64,000 bases of DNA. Origin: Oscheius dolichura (taxonomy: Eukaryota; Nematoda; Chromadorea; Rhabditida; Rhabditidae). Of this stretch, positions 31,966-45,108 are shown piece by piece. The stretch is taken from the NCBI GenBank assembly GCA_932521035.1, contig OW051493.1:8122001-8186000 (forward strand). Direction: 5' to 3'. Every line of letters begins with the position of its first letter. Position 1 is the stretch's first letter. The notes under the pieces were generated by a model. That model did not search any database and was not told the DNA's origin. It saw only the letters and a program-made list of their open reading frames with translations. The position numbers and the translations under genes are program-made.

Positions 31966-34900
31966 TTACTTCGTCTTCGGCTTGTTCTTTTCTTGCTGCT
32001 TGTCAGTCCCATTTTTCGGCATTTTTCCCTCGTCGGCCGTCTTCTTAGGCGGTGGATTGTCAGCGTTTACTTGGTCCTTGCTTGGGGTGTCCGTCTTCGA
32101 TTTTGGCATTGCCTCTGCCTTCGTCTTACTTGCTCCCGTGTTTTGAGCTGCCTTATCTGAAAACTTGAATTGCTTGAGAGGCTAATAATATGTTTCTACC
32201 TGATTTCTTCTTCTGATCCTTGGCAGGACGTTCTGGCTCTGCTGTTATAAAGTCGATATATTCTTCTCTTTTTATTGGCATCTCAAGAGGTTTGCCCCAT
32301 TTGGTATTTTTATCCCAGCGGTTTTGCTGTCCTATTAGCTCCTGTAGACTCTCTCGCACCTTCTTAATCTCCAATTTCTTTTTCTCAAGCTTCTCCCGTG
32401 CATCCTTCGGTATATTTTGAACAACTTCTTGGTACCATTTGTCGTCATTCATCTTCTTGAAAAACAGCTTCATTGTTATAGCGAACCACAGGAGTAGCGC
32501 CATGGCCGGCATCGCCTCCGGATTGTATAGTTCTTTAATTTGGAAGTACATTTGTTTCCAGAAGAAGCTGTAAAGCACAGTATCATTGTCAGGCGCCACA
32601 AAATTTTCCATTGTAGAATATATAAAGAAGAGCAGGATGAAACATTCGGGAATGTCCGTATGGATGATGATATCCTCTCTATAAGCCATTTCAAGCCATT
32701 CATACCAACGGATTCTCGACAGCTCTTGAAAATTGTAACTCTCGATAACAGAGAAGGCACATTCGACCAGTTCTATTTCCACTGTACGATGCTCGCCATC
32801 TTCGGCTAATTTCGGAGTAGTAAAATCCATTTTAAATGTTTGAGTTATTCCGTCCTTGGACGTCGACTCGTCATAAATCTGAAATAAAATAATACGGTTT
32901 TTGGCCTATTTTGAACCGCGAAACCCAAACCGATAATATAAAACAAAAGCAAACAAAAGGATCGGATCCGATCCAGCACGGCTCTAACATGTACTTCTAA
33001 TAATTCGAAATAACTTACATAGATAGTGTTCACAGGCGGCGGAGAACTCTTGACCTTTTTAAAGCAATTCTTAAATCCTTTTCCAAAATGAATTATACGA
33101 ATTTTTGGAATATTCTTCTTGTTATTTCCAGATGCATCGGACCACTGTCTATACAAGACGTTAAAAAGTCTGTCCCTGTGCAAATCGATCGTTGGATAAA
33201 GAGAAACAAGATGAACATTTCGCACAAAGGGAAAGACAGCAATTTTGTCGTCATTTTCGTCCCTGCCATATTTTGCATTAAAGGCGGTTAACATCTCCTT
33301 TTCTGGAAAAGAAGCTACGAAAATTGTAATAAATAACATACTTAGGTAATTATCATCCGGAGGCTCAAAAAAAGCGTAGGCCCTGGGCTGGGATCCTTTG
33401 CTGCTTTTCATACTACGCCCCGGCATTGTATTGCGCCTCACTATAGCATCAGATTTGAAAAAATCGTCCGTGATATCAGCAAATACTGTGAATCCCTTCC
33501 ATGTGAAGGTAACTGTGAGCTTCTTAATCTGCTGGTAGTATTCCGAATTGAAAAACGATTCTCGCTGTAGACAAGAGTTTGTTGAATACTTCTCCCTTTG
33601 TCGCTTCAGACCTAGCGAGTCTTCAGATTCCTGTGTGCGCTCCATGGGAAGAGAGTCCTCTTGTGTTCGCTCTAGCTCCTTGGCCATTTCTTTCCGTTCA
33701 CGTTCTTTTTCCTTGGCCATTTCTTCCCGCTCAATTTTTTCTATTGTCCTTTTTACGGTCTCTTGGCATGCCTCATATGCCTCCGCTCGATCTTTTCTCT
33801 GTTTTTGTTGTTTTTCACGCTTGCTTTTACGATAGTAACAGCACCAAAATATAGCTTGCACACATCGCATGTTATAAGAACATTTGCAGTAAATACAGAG
33901 GGCACAGTAAATGAGGACCACGGCGGCACCCGCACCGATTAACCAATTTCGGTACTCCACATACCAGGGAACTGAAAGTTGAAATTAAACAGAAAGGGAA
34001 GAAATCCTCACCTGGTGGGGCCGGACACCCGGCACAGTCAAAATGGCAGTCTCCCGTTGCGCCGTCTTCACAAGTGGCCAGTATCTTCGACGGGACGAAT
34101 TCCTTCAACTTATCCGAACTCAGACGAGGATTGCCAACAATTTTAACCAGGATCCCACCATCAGCCGTGGTAATATCCGTCAATTTTGGCATTTTCAACG
34201 ATTGCAATTTTGAATTATTCGCCACTTGGAGGCCGGGAGCTGAAAGCCGATATAGAGAATAAAATAGAGGGATTCGAACATTTAACGGTAGTGATCATCA
34301 CGAGTTTTGGGAATTCCAGACTGGTCAGATTCGTGCCAACAATGGAGAGACTCCCGTTGATAGCCTCCAAGGACTTGAGCCTGCTACCCGGAATGCTGCT
34401 ATTGAAGACTAGGTCTCCTTCAAAATTGACACAATTGTCCTTCGCCAAATCATAGCAAGAAACACCTGGAAATTAAAAGAAGAATATAAAGAGAGGAAAA
34501 GACCAACCACAGCCGACTGTCCTATCTGTTCCCGGAGTATCAACCTTCGCGGACTTCTTCAAAAAGTCAGGAACACAAAGCTTCGGATTATCCTTGAGCA
34601 AATGGCCTTTCGGGTCGGTACAAGTGATCTGTGCATTCTTCAGGAAGTCCAAATTAGTCAGCTTCGTGTCCTTCACAGTAACACAGCCGTCGACCTCTGT
34701 CACGTGTAAAGCGTCGAGATGGTGTTGTTGAAGAGCCGTCAGTTGAGATCCATCCAAAATCAGTGCTCCTTTGATAACCGTACAGAGGCTCATTTCGTCC
34801 ATCCTCTTGATGGCAGTTCCCTTCGTGTAGCATTCAATCGTCGAGCCGGCCATATTACTCGGCTTCGGGAAATCCTTCATCTTGTTCAGGGGCAGGTCAG

Positions 34901-36316
34901 GATTGTTCACGAGGACGAGCGTCTCGAGGCTTTTCAACGCCGGCAGGTCGAAGTCTTTCAGCTGGACATCTCTTATCTCAAGGCCTGAAGTTTCAAATAT
35001 TCTCCAAGTGATAAAATAGAGTCTACCTTTGACCTCCGTCAGCTTTGGCATATTGAGTTTCGGTATCGCAATGCCCGCTATCGTAAGCTTCGCCTTGGCT
35101 GCCTTCTCCAGCTCGTTCGGCTTCAAATTTAAATCAGGATGTTTAGCATCAAACCACGTGCTAATGTCGACGTCTTCGCTGATCTCCTTGCATACGGTAT
35201 ATTTGTTAGGGGCCGCCGTTTTATCACAGATCGTGCCTAAAAGAACTCATTAGATCGTCTCTAACTGGGATAAACACTGACCACAACCGGTCCTGACCAT
35301 CTCAATTTTAGGAGGAGTCGGGAAATAGTCCTCCAATGCCTGGAGGTCCGCTCCACAGAGGCCGGTGTTGCCTATTATTTCCGAGGTTTGCGTATTTCCA
35401 CACGAGAGACTGCCAGTTTTGGAATTGGGCACTTTAACTGTGACTCCTGTCATCGTCATGTCGACGAGCCTCACACAAGCATTCGTATCCGCCAATGTCA
35501 AATTTTGTGACAATGTCATCTTCTCCAAAATCAAATCTCCCTTGATGGTCTCGCAGCGATCCAAAAGGGTCGGAGAGGGCTTGTCATATTTGGCAGGCAG
35601 CTTCGGAAGTTGAAACCAGCATACTGTAACAGGTTCAATTTGGATTAAAAAGCAAACGTACCTCCAAGCTCCCGTTCAACGTGGGAATGCGCTTTATCCG
35701 CATCGTTCATGAACAAGTCTACTGTTGTGCTGGTCAAATTGAGCTTCGGGTTGTTGTAGACAAGCACTTGGTAAGGCCTTCCAGGATCTATCGAAGTCAT
35801 GTTCAACTCAATATTTTCCAAAATCGGGTTGTTGACAATTTCAATCAAAAGCGCGTCTAAAAGATGTCAGAAATTCAATTCGGCTTAAACGAATTGCAGC
35901 AGACCTGAAGCCATGTTACTCGCAGCGTTCCAGGCAGATATCTGTCCAAGATTAAGGGTTTGAAGCTTTTCATTCCCAACAATCCGTATTCCAGCAAAAA
36001 GTTGACCCTGTAGAAGCGGTATTACAATTGACTATTAAACATACATCTGATGCTCCTTTGGCGAAAAAATTGTTAATGTCGGCTTGGTCGCCATCGGAAA
36101 AGTCCAGCATGACGAATTTGACAGGATTTCCCAAATTCTTCGTATTAGTACAATCTTTCCATTGAGTTTTCCCATCTTCAATTTCGCTACCTGAAGAAGT
36201 CGAGAGTTATTATGATCAAGTTGCATACATGGCACGGGTGCTGCTGCCGCTCCGCCAGCCAAGAAGACGGAAAACGCGACGGCGCTCCAGAAGACGCGCA
36301 GCCACCAGCACTTCAT
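31966..36316 (-). CDS. Single-pass receptor with receptor-L-like domains
   Basis: The ATG at 36316 begins a signal peptide (MKCWWLRVFWSAVAFSVFLA). The extracellular part contains at least three receptor-L-type leucine-rich units separated by Cys-containing linkers: RCETIKGDLILEKMTLSQNL near 35550, SLCTVIKGALILDGSQLTAL near 34770, and DNCVNFEGDLVFNSS near 34430. A Cys-rich juxtamembrane stretch (CHFDCAGCPAPPG, 34020) precedes the membrane span WLIGAGAAVVLIYCALCIYC near 33920. A basic, Glu/Arg-rich cytoplasmic segment follows, then ~450 residues without a recognised catalytic motif, ending in a Lys/Pro tail at 31966. Receptor-L ectodomains without a kinase form a large family in nematodes (the insulin/EGF-receptor-L-domain, irld, group); membership is inferred. 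The region around 32700 (RWYEWLEMAYREDIIIHTDI) faintly recalls a tyrosine-phosphatase fold lacking its Cys signature. A TATAAAAGG lies 85 bp upstream. Confidence 0.7.
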
Positions 36317-36400
36317 TTTGAAAGTCGGCTACTTTTGGTGGAGACGACCTTCTCCCAGGAGAACGGAAGACAGAACTGAAGACCGACTGGCTGACCACGT

Positions 36401-36410
36401 CCTTTTATAG
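36401..36410 (-). promoter_or_regulatory. TATA box of the receptor gene
   Basis: CTATAAAAGG on the minus strand, 85 bp before the ATG at 36316. The position suits a core promoter with a short leader. Confidence 0.5.
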
Positions 36411-36419
36411 GGGGATCCG

Positions 36420-37089
36420 GTAGAATCCGGTAAAAACACGGATAACCCCTTTCTCGTCGTGTTTTAGAGCATTTGGCCGGTGGTAATCTCGCTCTGACGG
36501 GTTCATTTTTGAAAATAGCCGAAAAATAGCCATTTTCGCTTTCTTTTTTGAAATTTCGGCCGTTCAAGAAGGAAAGAAAAGGGAACGAAATTGGGTAGAA
36601 TTTACTTATTTCAAGGAGCCTACGACAGTGTCCGGGACTGCTGGAGATGTAGAAAGGGAGAGGGGCGAGCGAGGGGCCTTTTAAGACGCAAAAAGGGACC
36701 CCCGGCGTTTGTCCGTGTATAACTATCAATACCGTAAACAGTCCTCTTTGAGGATGCTCCAACTCTTCTCTCCTAAAAGATCACTGAACACATAGCAGAG
36801 AACCTCCAAGGATTTTGACTCTTATTAATCATTCTTTCAATTTTCTTCAAGAACTCCTACGATGCGGAAGTTTCATCCCTCGTCAGTGGTCATTTTTGCT
36901 GACAAATCTCGCCCTCCGCCCGTTTGTAGCTAGACCCTAGACACACAGAGCGAGCGTTCGCCCAGATGATGACAATTCCCTCAAATCATCATATATTCAA
37001 GCGTTTCTCTTATAAGCGACCTCATTCTACCTCTTATATTCACAGCTGATAACTTTCTCCAAACTCTCTATTGATTCCCTGCTTTGGTC
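36420..37089. other. Intergenic between receptor and phytochelatin synthase-like gene
   Basis: Divergent spacer. The minus-strand ORF at 36313-36762 has no recognisable domain and crosses the receptor's TATA box; I take it as chance. Nothing else was seen. Confidence 0.4.
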
Positions 37090-38899
37090 ATGGCGAAAAC
37101 ATCCTATCGCAGGCCGCCTCTCCCTTCAACTTGCCTTGATTTCACCTCGACCGATGGGAAGAAACTTTTTGCTGAAAGCCTTCAAGAAGGTTTGTTTTCA
37201 CTCTTTTTTTTAATAAAAACCATTACAATAATCCAAAATACCCCATTTTTTATTGTATAGAAAGGAAGTTGCCCCTCCAACCCGGCGCCGGGATCAAAGA
37301 ACACGGCACCCTGGTTGTTTTTTGTGTTGAGGGGAACCTCTGTCCTTTTCGTCCATATTTCCGCTTCAGAAACTCTATTTGAAACCAGAATAAAGCCATA
37401 GAAATATCATAGAAAGGGTTGGCTAGTAAATTATCTGTTCCAGGAAATGCCAACCTCTATTTCAAGCTGTCCTCTCAACTGATAACCCAACATGAGCCCG
37501 CCTTCTGTGGTGTGACTACTTTAGGTTCGTCTCTATTTCTCTTCTATCCATTTTAATTCTCTAATTTCCAGTAACAATTATCAACACCCTCGACCCGGAT
37601 CGAATATGGCGATCTACTTGGATGAACAACGGCTCCACCTTGTTGGAAGACGACGGCTCGTTGAGCTCTGTCCGCAGGATGGGAATGCACTTGGGGCAGT
37701 TCATCAGCCTGTCAAAATGCAACGGATTGGACGCGAAGGTCACATTTGCCGAAAATAATGACAGTACGTTGCTTCTGTTGATAGAATACCAATGTTTTTT
37801 CTAGAAAGTGTGGAGCAGTTCAGGAAAGACCTAATAAAATCGGTTCAAAGCGAAGATACGGTACTGGCTCCAAATTTTGATAGAAAAGCATTGAAGCAGG
37901 AAGGATGGGGTAAGTCACAAGGCCATTTTAAAGGGACTGTCAGGGACCTTTTTTTCCGGTAGCGGGTCCCGCAGGGACTGAACTAACTAGCGTCCTCCGC
38001 CTTTGGCGTGCTTTGGCGGAACCCGAATTTTGGAATTTTTTTTCTCATTTTTTGACATTTTCTGAACGTCTATGGCGACATATTCCGTAGAAATATTATG
38101 AATTCGTGAAATTTTGATGGCGCGCCTACCGTAACCAAATAAGGGCCCTGACAGTCCCTTTAAGCCAAATACCACAATTTTAAAATTATAAACAGCGGCA
38201 CAGAGGTTGAAATTTGATCCAATTTTTTGAAAGCAGGCGATAAACAAAAGAATAAACCATAGATTCGTCGTTTGAGGTCTAAAGTGCCCGTTTTAGGATT
38301 ACCATATTCTTACGGAGTTTGATAACTGGCAGGGGAACTCTTAACAACTTTTAAAAGCATTTTGCCATGCATAATAATCACCGGGGAGCGCATTTACTGA
38401 ATGACTCCGTTTTCAACGCAAGAACCAGGCGTTTCGGGTCCTTTCGTCGAAAAATGCTCGTAGTTCCCTGATTTACAGTGACAAAATTGAAAATCAGGAG
38501 TATTTTACCGTAAAATTCCTAAAAGGTCCCGACTCTTTGATGGGAAACAAAACGAAGAATTTCTGAAATATCTTCGTCACGGGGCCACTGGCCCTCATTT
38601 TCATAGAGGGAGAGCTTTAGTAAGAATCTGCTGACTGCTCAAATTTGTCTGGCTGTTAAACGTTCCAATTTCCAGGGCATTTCTCCCCACTGGCTGCCTA
38701 CCACTCGGGAACGGATCAAGTTCTCGTTCTTGACGTTGCTCGATATAAATACCCCTCCTATTGGGTCTCACTGAAACTTCTTCACCAGGCAATGGTCGCT
38801 TTAGACTACGTCACTCGTCAGCCCAGAGGTATAGCCCATTTCCCTTCCAAATTCAATTTCTTTTTAGGTTATGTCACCCTGAAATTGGCGAGGAGCTGA
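37090..38899 (+). CDS. Phytochelatin synthase-like protein, short divergent paralogue
   Basis: The ATG at 37090 gives MAKTSYRRPLPSTCLDFTS, the normal start of the phytochelatin synthase catalytic domain. The family makes (gamma-Glu-Cys)n peptides from glutathione with a Cys-His-Asp triad. Visible: catalytic Cys in EPAFCGVTTL, His in [10 protein letters not shown], Asp in VLVLDVARYKYP. Compared with its sister at 49505-52135 it lacks the segment with [16 protein letters not shown], replaced by IWRSTWMNNGSTLLEDDGSL, and stops right after the catalytic domain (YVTLKLARS), so it has no C-terminal Cys-containing domain. A poly(A) signal AATAAA follows within 45 bp. The intron before GHFSPL is ~760 bp and contains a MITE. 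It could be a peptidase-like or regulatory paralogue, or a gene decaying in function. Confidence 0.75.
37928..38163. mobile_element. MITE inside an intron of the phytochelatin synthase-like gene
   Basis: 236 bp bounded by TTAAAGGGACTGTCAGGG and its complement CCCTGACAGTCCCTTTAA; same family as 8064-8452 and 25494-25787. It sits in the intron between the EGWG and HFSPL exons. Confidence 0.75.
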
Positions 38900-41800
38900 A
38901 GTCCATTCTACCATAAGATCTCCTGACACGATCATAATAAAACTCACATTATTCCGCCTGATTGCGATTTCCGCAATCTAGAGGGGGAGACGGGGACGAA
39001 GGGAGAGAATTGTGTTTTCGGCGCTTTAGATCTAAATCTCTCCCTCTTTTTACTGTTCCAGTTCTTATTTTTACCCACACAAAGTCATAAAAACTGATCT
39101 CGTTTTTGTTCCCTTGGCAGAGATATATATTTGCCTCCTGCCATCACTTTGTCGTCCAAATGTAAACACTGCTCGGCTGGGGATGGGGGGATGCGACGAA
39201 ATCTGACATCCGAAATCACGTACAGCCAGCTCTCATCAGTTTTAAGTTTCAGGGGGTTCAATGTTCATCATTGTGTACTCACTTGCTCCTCTTGAGTATC
39301 CACATGTTTCTTACTGTGCCTCTTCTTTATGTTCAATCTCGCTTGGCCTCTTTTTGAAGATAAGATCTAAATCCCTTTTATTGGTTCCTGAAACGAGCAT
39401 ACACACTCCAAAAAGTGCTGTACACCATTTTTAGGGCGGAAGAAGTAATCTTGTCCCTGATTTTTGGATAAACTAGAAAATGAAGGAAATCTGACCACTA
39501 AATGCTAATTAGTTCTCAAGCGCGTTGTCTTTCGTCGAAAATGGGCCATATATAGTCTTTTCCACAACAAAACTAGGGTTGCCATAATTTGGGACCTTTA
39601 GGTAAGAGAACTTGAACTAAATGGAAACTCCCGATCGCCGTTGCTCAAAATGTCCCGCGCGGAAAGTTTTGCGGATGGGTACGGTAACCCTATCATTTGG
39701 ATAAGAACTATAGTCCATATATGCTATCATCTCAGGAGTTCAGCAATATAATTTGGGGCTTCTGGAAAATTTGGACGACATTTCATCAACATCTTGCCTC
39801 GAATTTCAAGAGTTCCATGAAATGGCCTTTTTGGCACAAACCTGAAAGGACTACGAGTGCCTGACGACAGTTTTTCGTTTTCCAGCGTGTTCTCGAGATC
39901 CTAGAATGATGTTTCTCTTTATCCCCTTACCAGGGGCCGACCTTGACTTTCGGTAGTTAGATTTACCTTTGTTTGGAGGAATCTTGAAAAATACTCCTAA
40001 AAGTAGGTAGGAAATCCCACTCCTTTTCCGTTGGAAACGAACTATACGAACGTTTTCCCTTCCGCCAGCTTGTTTTCCATAATTTGTTCCCCATTTTCCC
40101 ATTCCCGATAAATAAAACGGAGGACATATTAACTCGGATTGACCTCTGTATGTGGCGCCCACTTATGGGAATAATGTTCTAATATCTTGAAAATATCTTC
40201 CACGAAGAACAAGCCTCCTTTGATCATTGTATTGGCTCCCTTCGGATGTTTTATTCCTGGAGTGGACTTCGCCTCTGTTGACCATTTTGATCCATTATTC
40301 ATCAACCTTGGAGCCTTCTTTTAACTTCATCTGGCATTTTTCATCCGTCGCATTATATTTCAGCTTATTCTTCAGAATTACTTTATCCATTTCCCGCCCT
40401 TTTTCTAATTGAAAAAGGAACAAATGTTCCTGGATGTCCTTCATTTGCCTGCCCTTGTTGTCCTCGGCCACGTGATAAGCCTTTAATTTCAATTTAATCT
40501 AAAAATATCCTCTCGCTCCCGGGAATTCCAAAAGAGACATCGGCATTCCCGCCTGGAAAAAAACAATGGTTCCATCAAACTTTTTCTGCCCTCTCTTCCG
40601 TCAGTTTTCCCGGGAGAATTCGAGGCGACGAAAGATGAGTCAAAGAGGGCAAGAGTAATGGCCGAGGCAACAAAGCGGGGGGCTCCCGCTTCTCTTCCCC
40701 TCCCCTCCCAGGCTATTATCGGACATTCCACAAATCTCAAAACTTTCGATTTTGGGAATTCTTCCTGGAAAAGGAAAATTTGCTTGTTTATTCAGCTGAC
40801 CGCGGGTAAAAATCTTGTTTTCCTCGGCTCCCGCCGCACCGACACACGCTTCCACATCAACCCGCATCAGTAAATGTCCTTCCGAATCTCGTGAGCCCGC
40901 GCCCAATTCTTCCTAATCTATGAATTTATAGCCCTTGACCACTCAGGAGGAATATAGCCCCTCAGAGGTTATACACAAGACAAAGTTTCCAAAATTCTCA
41001 AGTACTTCTCCCGTAATTGCGTTTGTCAAGTCTTAGCTCGTCTCCCGTCTCCCTCCCTTGGCCAGTCACTCTCCAGGGATCCAATTTTCACCACATAAAA
41101 ATGTCTCCCCCGTTTGATCGTTGCACTACGGCTATTTTTGTTCGATCTTGTGATTTTTTTTGACTCTAAAATCAGTTTAAAACGATTATATCATGGATTT
41201 GGAGCGCGCTTGCCGTACCGCATACCTGGCCGCCCAAAAAATGGTCTAGTTTCGGGATTTTCCGCCATTTTTCCTCTTTTTTTTCGCAGTCATATTACAA
41301 AATGTAATAATAACACTGTTATAAATGTACTGCACATGATTCTTTAAATTTGATTTTTTGAAAATATAGCCGCCGAAATAAGTGCGCCTCCCAGCGGTCT
41401 CCTACCCCGTTAGATATTCTGACTACTGTAAGATTTTATCACCATGAAATGGAGAGAGATGGATTCTTCTGACTTTTACAACCCTCGGCCATTAATAATT
41501 TCTACCCTCCGATTTAATCAGCCCCAATCCTGGCCCTTGATCAGAACAATTGCCGTCTGTCCGCCGGGAATATTCGTCTTCATTTGCATAGATGACGGCA
41601 ACCGATTCGAGCGGATTAGTCAGACGCCGGCATTGTTCGTCGTCTCTTCAAATGTCAACCCGCCAAGCAATAGACAGTTACTGTTTTCGGGGGCTCTCCA
41701 TTTTATTATGAAGGGGAGCCAAGCCCCCTCTCCATTTCCTTCCAAGCCAGTTGTTTTCTTTCCACTGATTGCACCGGACAATAGGAAAGCCTCTTCCCCG

Positions 41801-44147
41801 AACTTTGAAACCTACGCGTGATTTGAAATAGAAGATAAGGTGCTGCGTACGATTCCAGCCTCAGATTACCCATACCCAGGGGAAGGGTCGCGGGGGTGGG
41901 GGTAGATTTGACCCTTCGCTCCTTATTCCTTTACGATAACCCAATCAGAACTCCCTTTCTGTGGGGGATAACTTCTCCGCTTCGGGAGACTGCTACCCCT
42001 TCCCTGCTTTAGTAGTTAGTCAGTTCCCAGGGAGGAGGCCTTTGTCCACAGCCCCTCGTCTCACTTTTCGTAATCGACTCTTCTCCTCCACCACCATAAT
42101 TCCTCCCTTGTGTAGTCCATTATCCAAATGGCTCATTTGCATGTTCACCCCCTTCCGGAAGCTCATTTCACATCTTCTTCTCTGCTCGAACCGGGTGCCT
42201 TTTAGTACTGGGCGAGGGTAGCTGGTCAGTCGCTGGGGTTAAAAACAGCAGAGACCCTCATTTGGAAGGAGAGGATTTCCCCCCGTTTTCTACCAATTCC
42301 TAGCCGCTTTTTTGCAAAACGGTAAGGAAAAAAGCCACGAGTTTCCACGCTATAATTGCCCCTAACTGTGTTTGCTCAGCCCCGGATTCAATGACGGCAA
42401 ATCAAACGGCCAAGTCTCCTTTGTTGCACCAGACGAGGGGGGCGAGGGAGAGTAGATGGCTGCCGGTTTTGTGGCACCCGCTCTTTTTGCCCCTATCCAC
42501 AACTTTTGCTCCGTAGTGTAATAGAAAAAATGCATGATAAAGACCACTCTTCCTTCGGCTCGGTACACGATAGTCCGATCCCCTGCACCCGTAAAGTCTC
42601 GGCAAGACAAAGGTATAAAGACTCTGTAACCAGCTCTGTAACAGTTTTGAATAAAGATTAACCTAATGCCGAGACTTTACGGGAGTGGGGGATCGAACTA
42701 TCGAGGGTCGAGCCTCCTCCTCCTGGGGGCATGCGAACATTTTGGTTACTCATGTTAGGTGGAAGAGGATCCCAACGTTCTTCTCCCCCTTCCAAACCAA
42801 TTATATTTGAAAACCGTCCCAAGACCTTATGTTGCCAGAATCAGGTACTCTAGCCCCCGAGGGCCCCATTATTTCTCCAATAATAACCTCCCTCTCCCTT
42901 TCCTGATTAGTATGGTCAACAGGAAGGTGGCCAAGGCCATTCGATATGACACGCTATTATGTGCTTACCACTGGTGTGGGCATCATGATGCGCCAACGCC
43001 CAATTGCCCAGCCCCCCGGTGAGGGGCGCCTTCCCGTTGTACTCTCGCCGTTCATCGCTAATTTCTCTCATTTTCCCTTTGAAATTGATCCGGAGTAACT
43101 TGTGACTGTTTTCCACTTTGTTCTACTGCTTTTTTCCATTTCTTTACCTCCGGTTACCAGTAGACAAACAAAAGCACACCTGTGAGTGGAACGGGGATCC
43201 CTTTCCTCCCCCTCCCTCTCTTCGCAATTCCGTCTATTTTTCATGCTTCACTGAATTTCAAGCTGACGTTCTCACCCGGGACGAGAGCGGGAGAGGGGGA
43301 GAGGACGTTTAACCCCCGTTTTTTGGTTCCCCCGTCCCGTCCCCGCGGTGCCAACCAACCAAATCGGTGGCGGTGCAATTTGAAATCGAGACAACGTGTA
43401 ATCGCCACTGTTGGTTGGTGTTTTGTTCTGTTTTCCAGTTTCGTTTAGTGGGAAAAGGCAGAGGGTGGGAGACACCTCGATGCGAGGATTATTGTACACA
43501 CATCGATTTTCTCTTCTCAGAATTGCCAACTCCTTTTGGAGAGGGAACCGTCTGTGACACACAGACTCTGTATGTTTATGGGCATATCTAGTTTTCGAGT
43601 AACCACATCTCTCAAGTGGGCAGTGACCCTGCTCCCATTTCAAATTAAACGAACTGTGGAGGACTTCGTCCATGGAAATAAGATGTATTCCTCCCCTTTC
43701 AGTTAATTATAGTCCGTTTCCAATGGAAAGTTTGGCGAAGAAATGCGCCCGATTTATAGTTTCAAATTGAAAATCAGGCAACTTTTGTTCGCTAAATTCT
43801 CTAATGGTTCCCATTGGAAAATTCTTAGATTTTATCCAACGGAAATCTCTTTGATTTTATCCAAGGGGAATCCCATTGGACCTTCCAGGCCGCAGCCCTC
43901 TCCCTTGACCAATAACCAATAATTAGATAAAAGGGGCTTTTGATCCAACAACTTCCCCGTTCGTTCAAAATCTCACTTCACCTCGCCCTTCCCTTTTTCC
44001 TGAGGGAACCTCAGGAGCACTGTGTCTCCTCGATTTCTTGTGATCCCAGTCCTTTAAATTGTTTTGGTTTGAATTTTCTGCCCTTCACCCTTTCCTCTCT
44101 CTTATTTTCCCCCTGAAGACCGTAATTTTTCAGTGCCTTATGCTGTG
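38900..44147. other. 5.2-kb region without a recognised gene
   Basis: I find no exon chain, domain or RNA gene. Open frames up to ~130 codons (41444-41821, 43272-43673) have no convincing signature. Composition is patchy, with C/T- and G-rich stretches. Contents noted: a hairpin at 42559-42711, a TATAGTCCGTTTCCAATGG end at ~43708 and a CGTTGGAAACGAACTATA at ~40029 resembling the palindromic family, and an acceptor-like TTTTTCAG at about 44124-44131 just before the next gene. It may hold regulatory sequence for the flanking genes. Confidence 0.45.
42559..42711. repeat. Short inverted-repeat hairpin
   Basis: Arms of about 40 bp (CCCGTAAAGTCTCGGCA / TGCCGAGACTTTACGGG, continuing through GATCCCC / GGGGGATC and CGATAGT / ACTATCG) around a ~60-bp loop. 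It looks like a small MITE. Confidence 0.65.
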
Positions 44148-44995
44148 ATGCTTATTTCTGCAGTGCTATTCTTAGGTCTTTCTAATCTATTAGTGTCAGC
44201 ACAAGTAAGTTTTCCTCTCTTCAGTTCTGGGTATAATAAGGTCTTTGTGATTGTTACAGTAGGACTTTTTAGTTTTGCTCCAGCTAGTAATGAGTTCAGA
44301 AGGGGTTTCAAAGGAGAGATCGCTCTATGAAAGGAGTTTAAACCAACTTTTTGGGGGAAAAGACCATAGAATTCTTTACAATTCTCTTTTTTCAGAGTCT
44401 CTGTGAAGACTATGTGTCCTGTATGGAAAAGTTGGAATCCAAGCAGGCTGACTGTATCCACCTGGAGCAGAACTCCAAAACCCGTGCCACCGACAGCTGT
44501 TCCCGTAAGAAATGGCAAATCAAGTTGGAGTTGAATGGTCTTCACATGAGGAGAGCGGAACTAGCCAGAGACTGTATCCAGAAGAACATAGCCGAGGGAC
44601 GGCTCTCTGAAGGATCCGTGGAGGGCAGCCAGGTACATCCCTTTTAGGCCAATGACCGCCGCTATTTTAGCGGACAACTTGCGATTCCCTCCATCGTAAA
44701 TTTGCCTTCGCTCCTCGGGTTCCAGCCAGGAGAAAGAAGCGCTCCATTTCCCGGCAGAAGCGGGCCAGCAGACGGCACACAAAGCTCTACGATTGTCGGA
44801 ACGCGGCCCGTTCCTGGCACAAGCAATGTGCCGCCCTGGCTAAATGCTGTCCCCTGACGGAAGAGTAATCCTAATTTATTTTCTTTTACTCCGGTTAATT
44901 ACAGCTGTAAACTGAATACAAAAGACATCATGGAACAGATCTACGCAGAGAGGAGGAAGCTCCGAGAACTCAAAGAGCAATGTGAAGGCCGCTAA
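44148..44995 (+). CDS. Secreted Cys-rich helical protein, family not recognised
   Basis: Four exons. An acceptor TTTTTCAG lies 16 bp before the ATG at 44148, a typical spliced-leader site. Signal peptide MLISAVLFLGLSNLLVSA, then exon 2 (44396-44631) with CEDYVSCMEKLESKQADC, exon 3 starting RRKKRSISRQKRASRRH with CRNAARSWHKQCAALAKCC, and a last exon with CKLNTKDIMEQIYAERRKL ending CEGR. Regular C-x(n)-C spacing on predicted helices suggests a small disulfide-bonded secreted protein; the dibasic cluster could be a processing site. AATAAA lies at 45060. Its 3' end converges with the lectin gene: the two genes' poly(A) signals lie only about 25 bp apart, in the order that makes the transcript ends overlap. 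Confidence 0.65.
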
Positions 44996-45108
44996 TCTCA
45001 TCTTTTCATCCATCGTTTTCTCGCGCTCAATTATGCTTTATTGTGTGTATTTTTTTATATAATAAACTTTATGTTCGCCCATATATTCTTTCTGGATGGA
45101 AGTGGTTC

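Noticed and set aside
41444-41821. 126-codon plus-strand ORF in the gene-poor region
   Set aside because: No motif, no splice context and no neighbouring exons.
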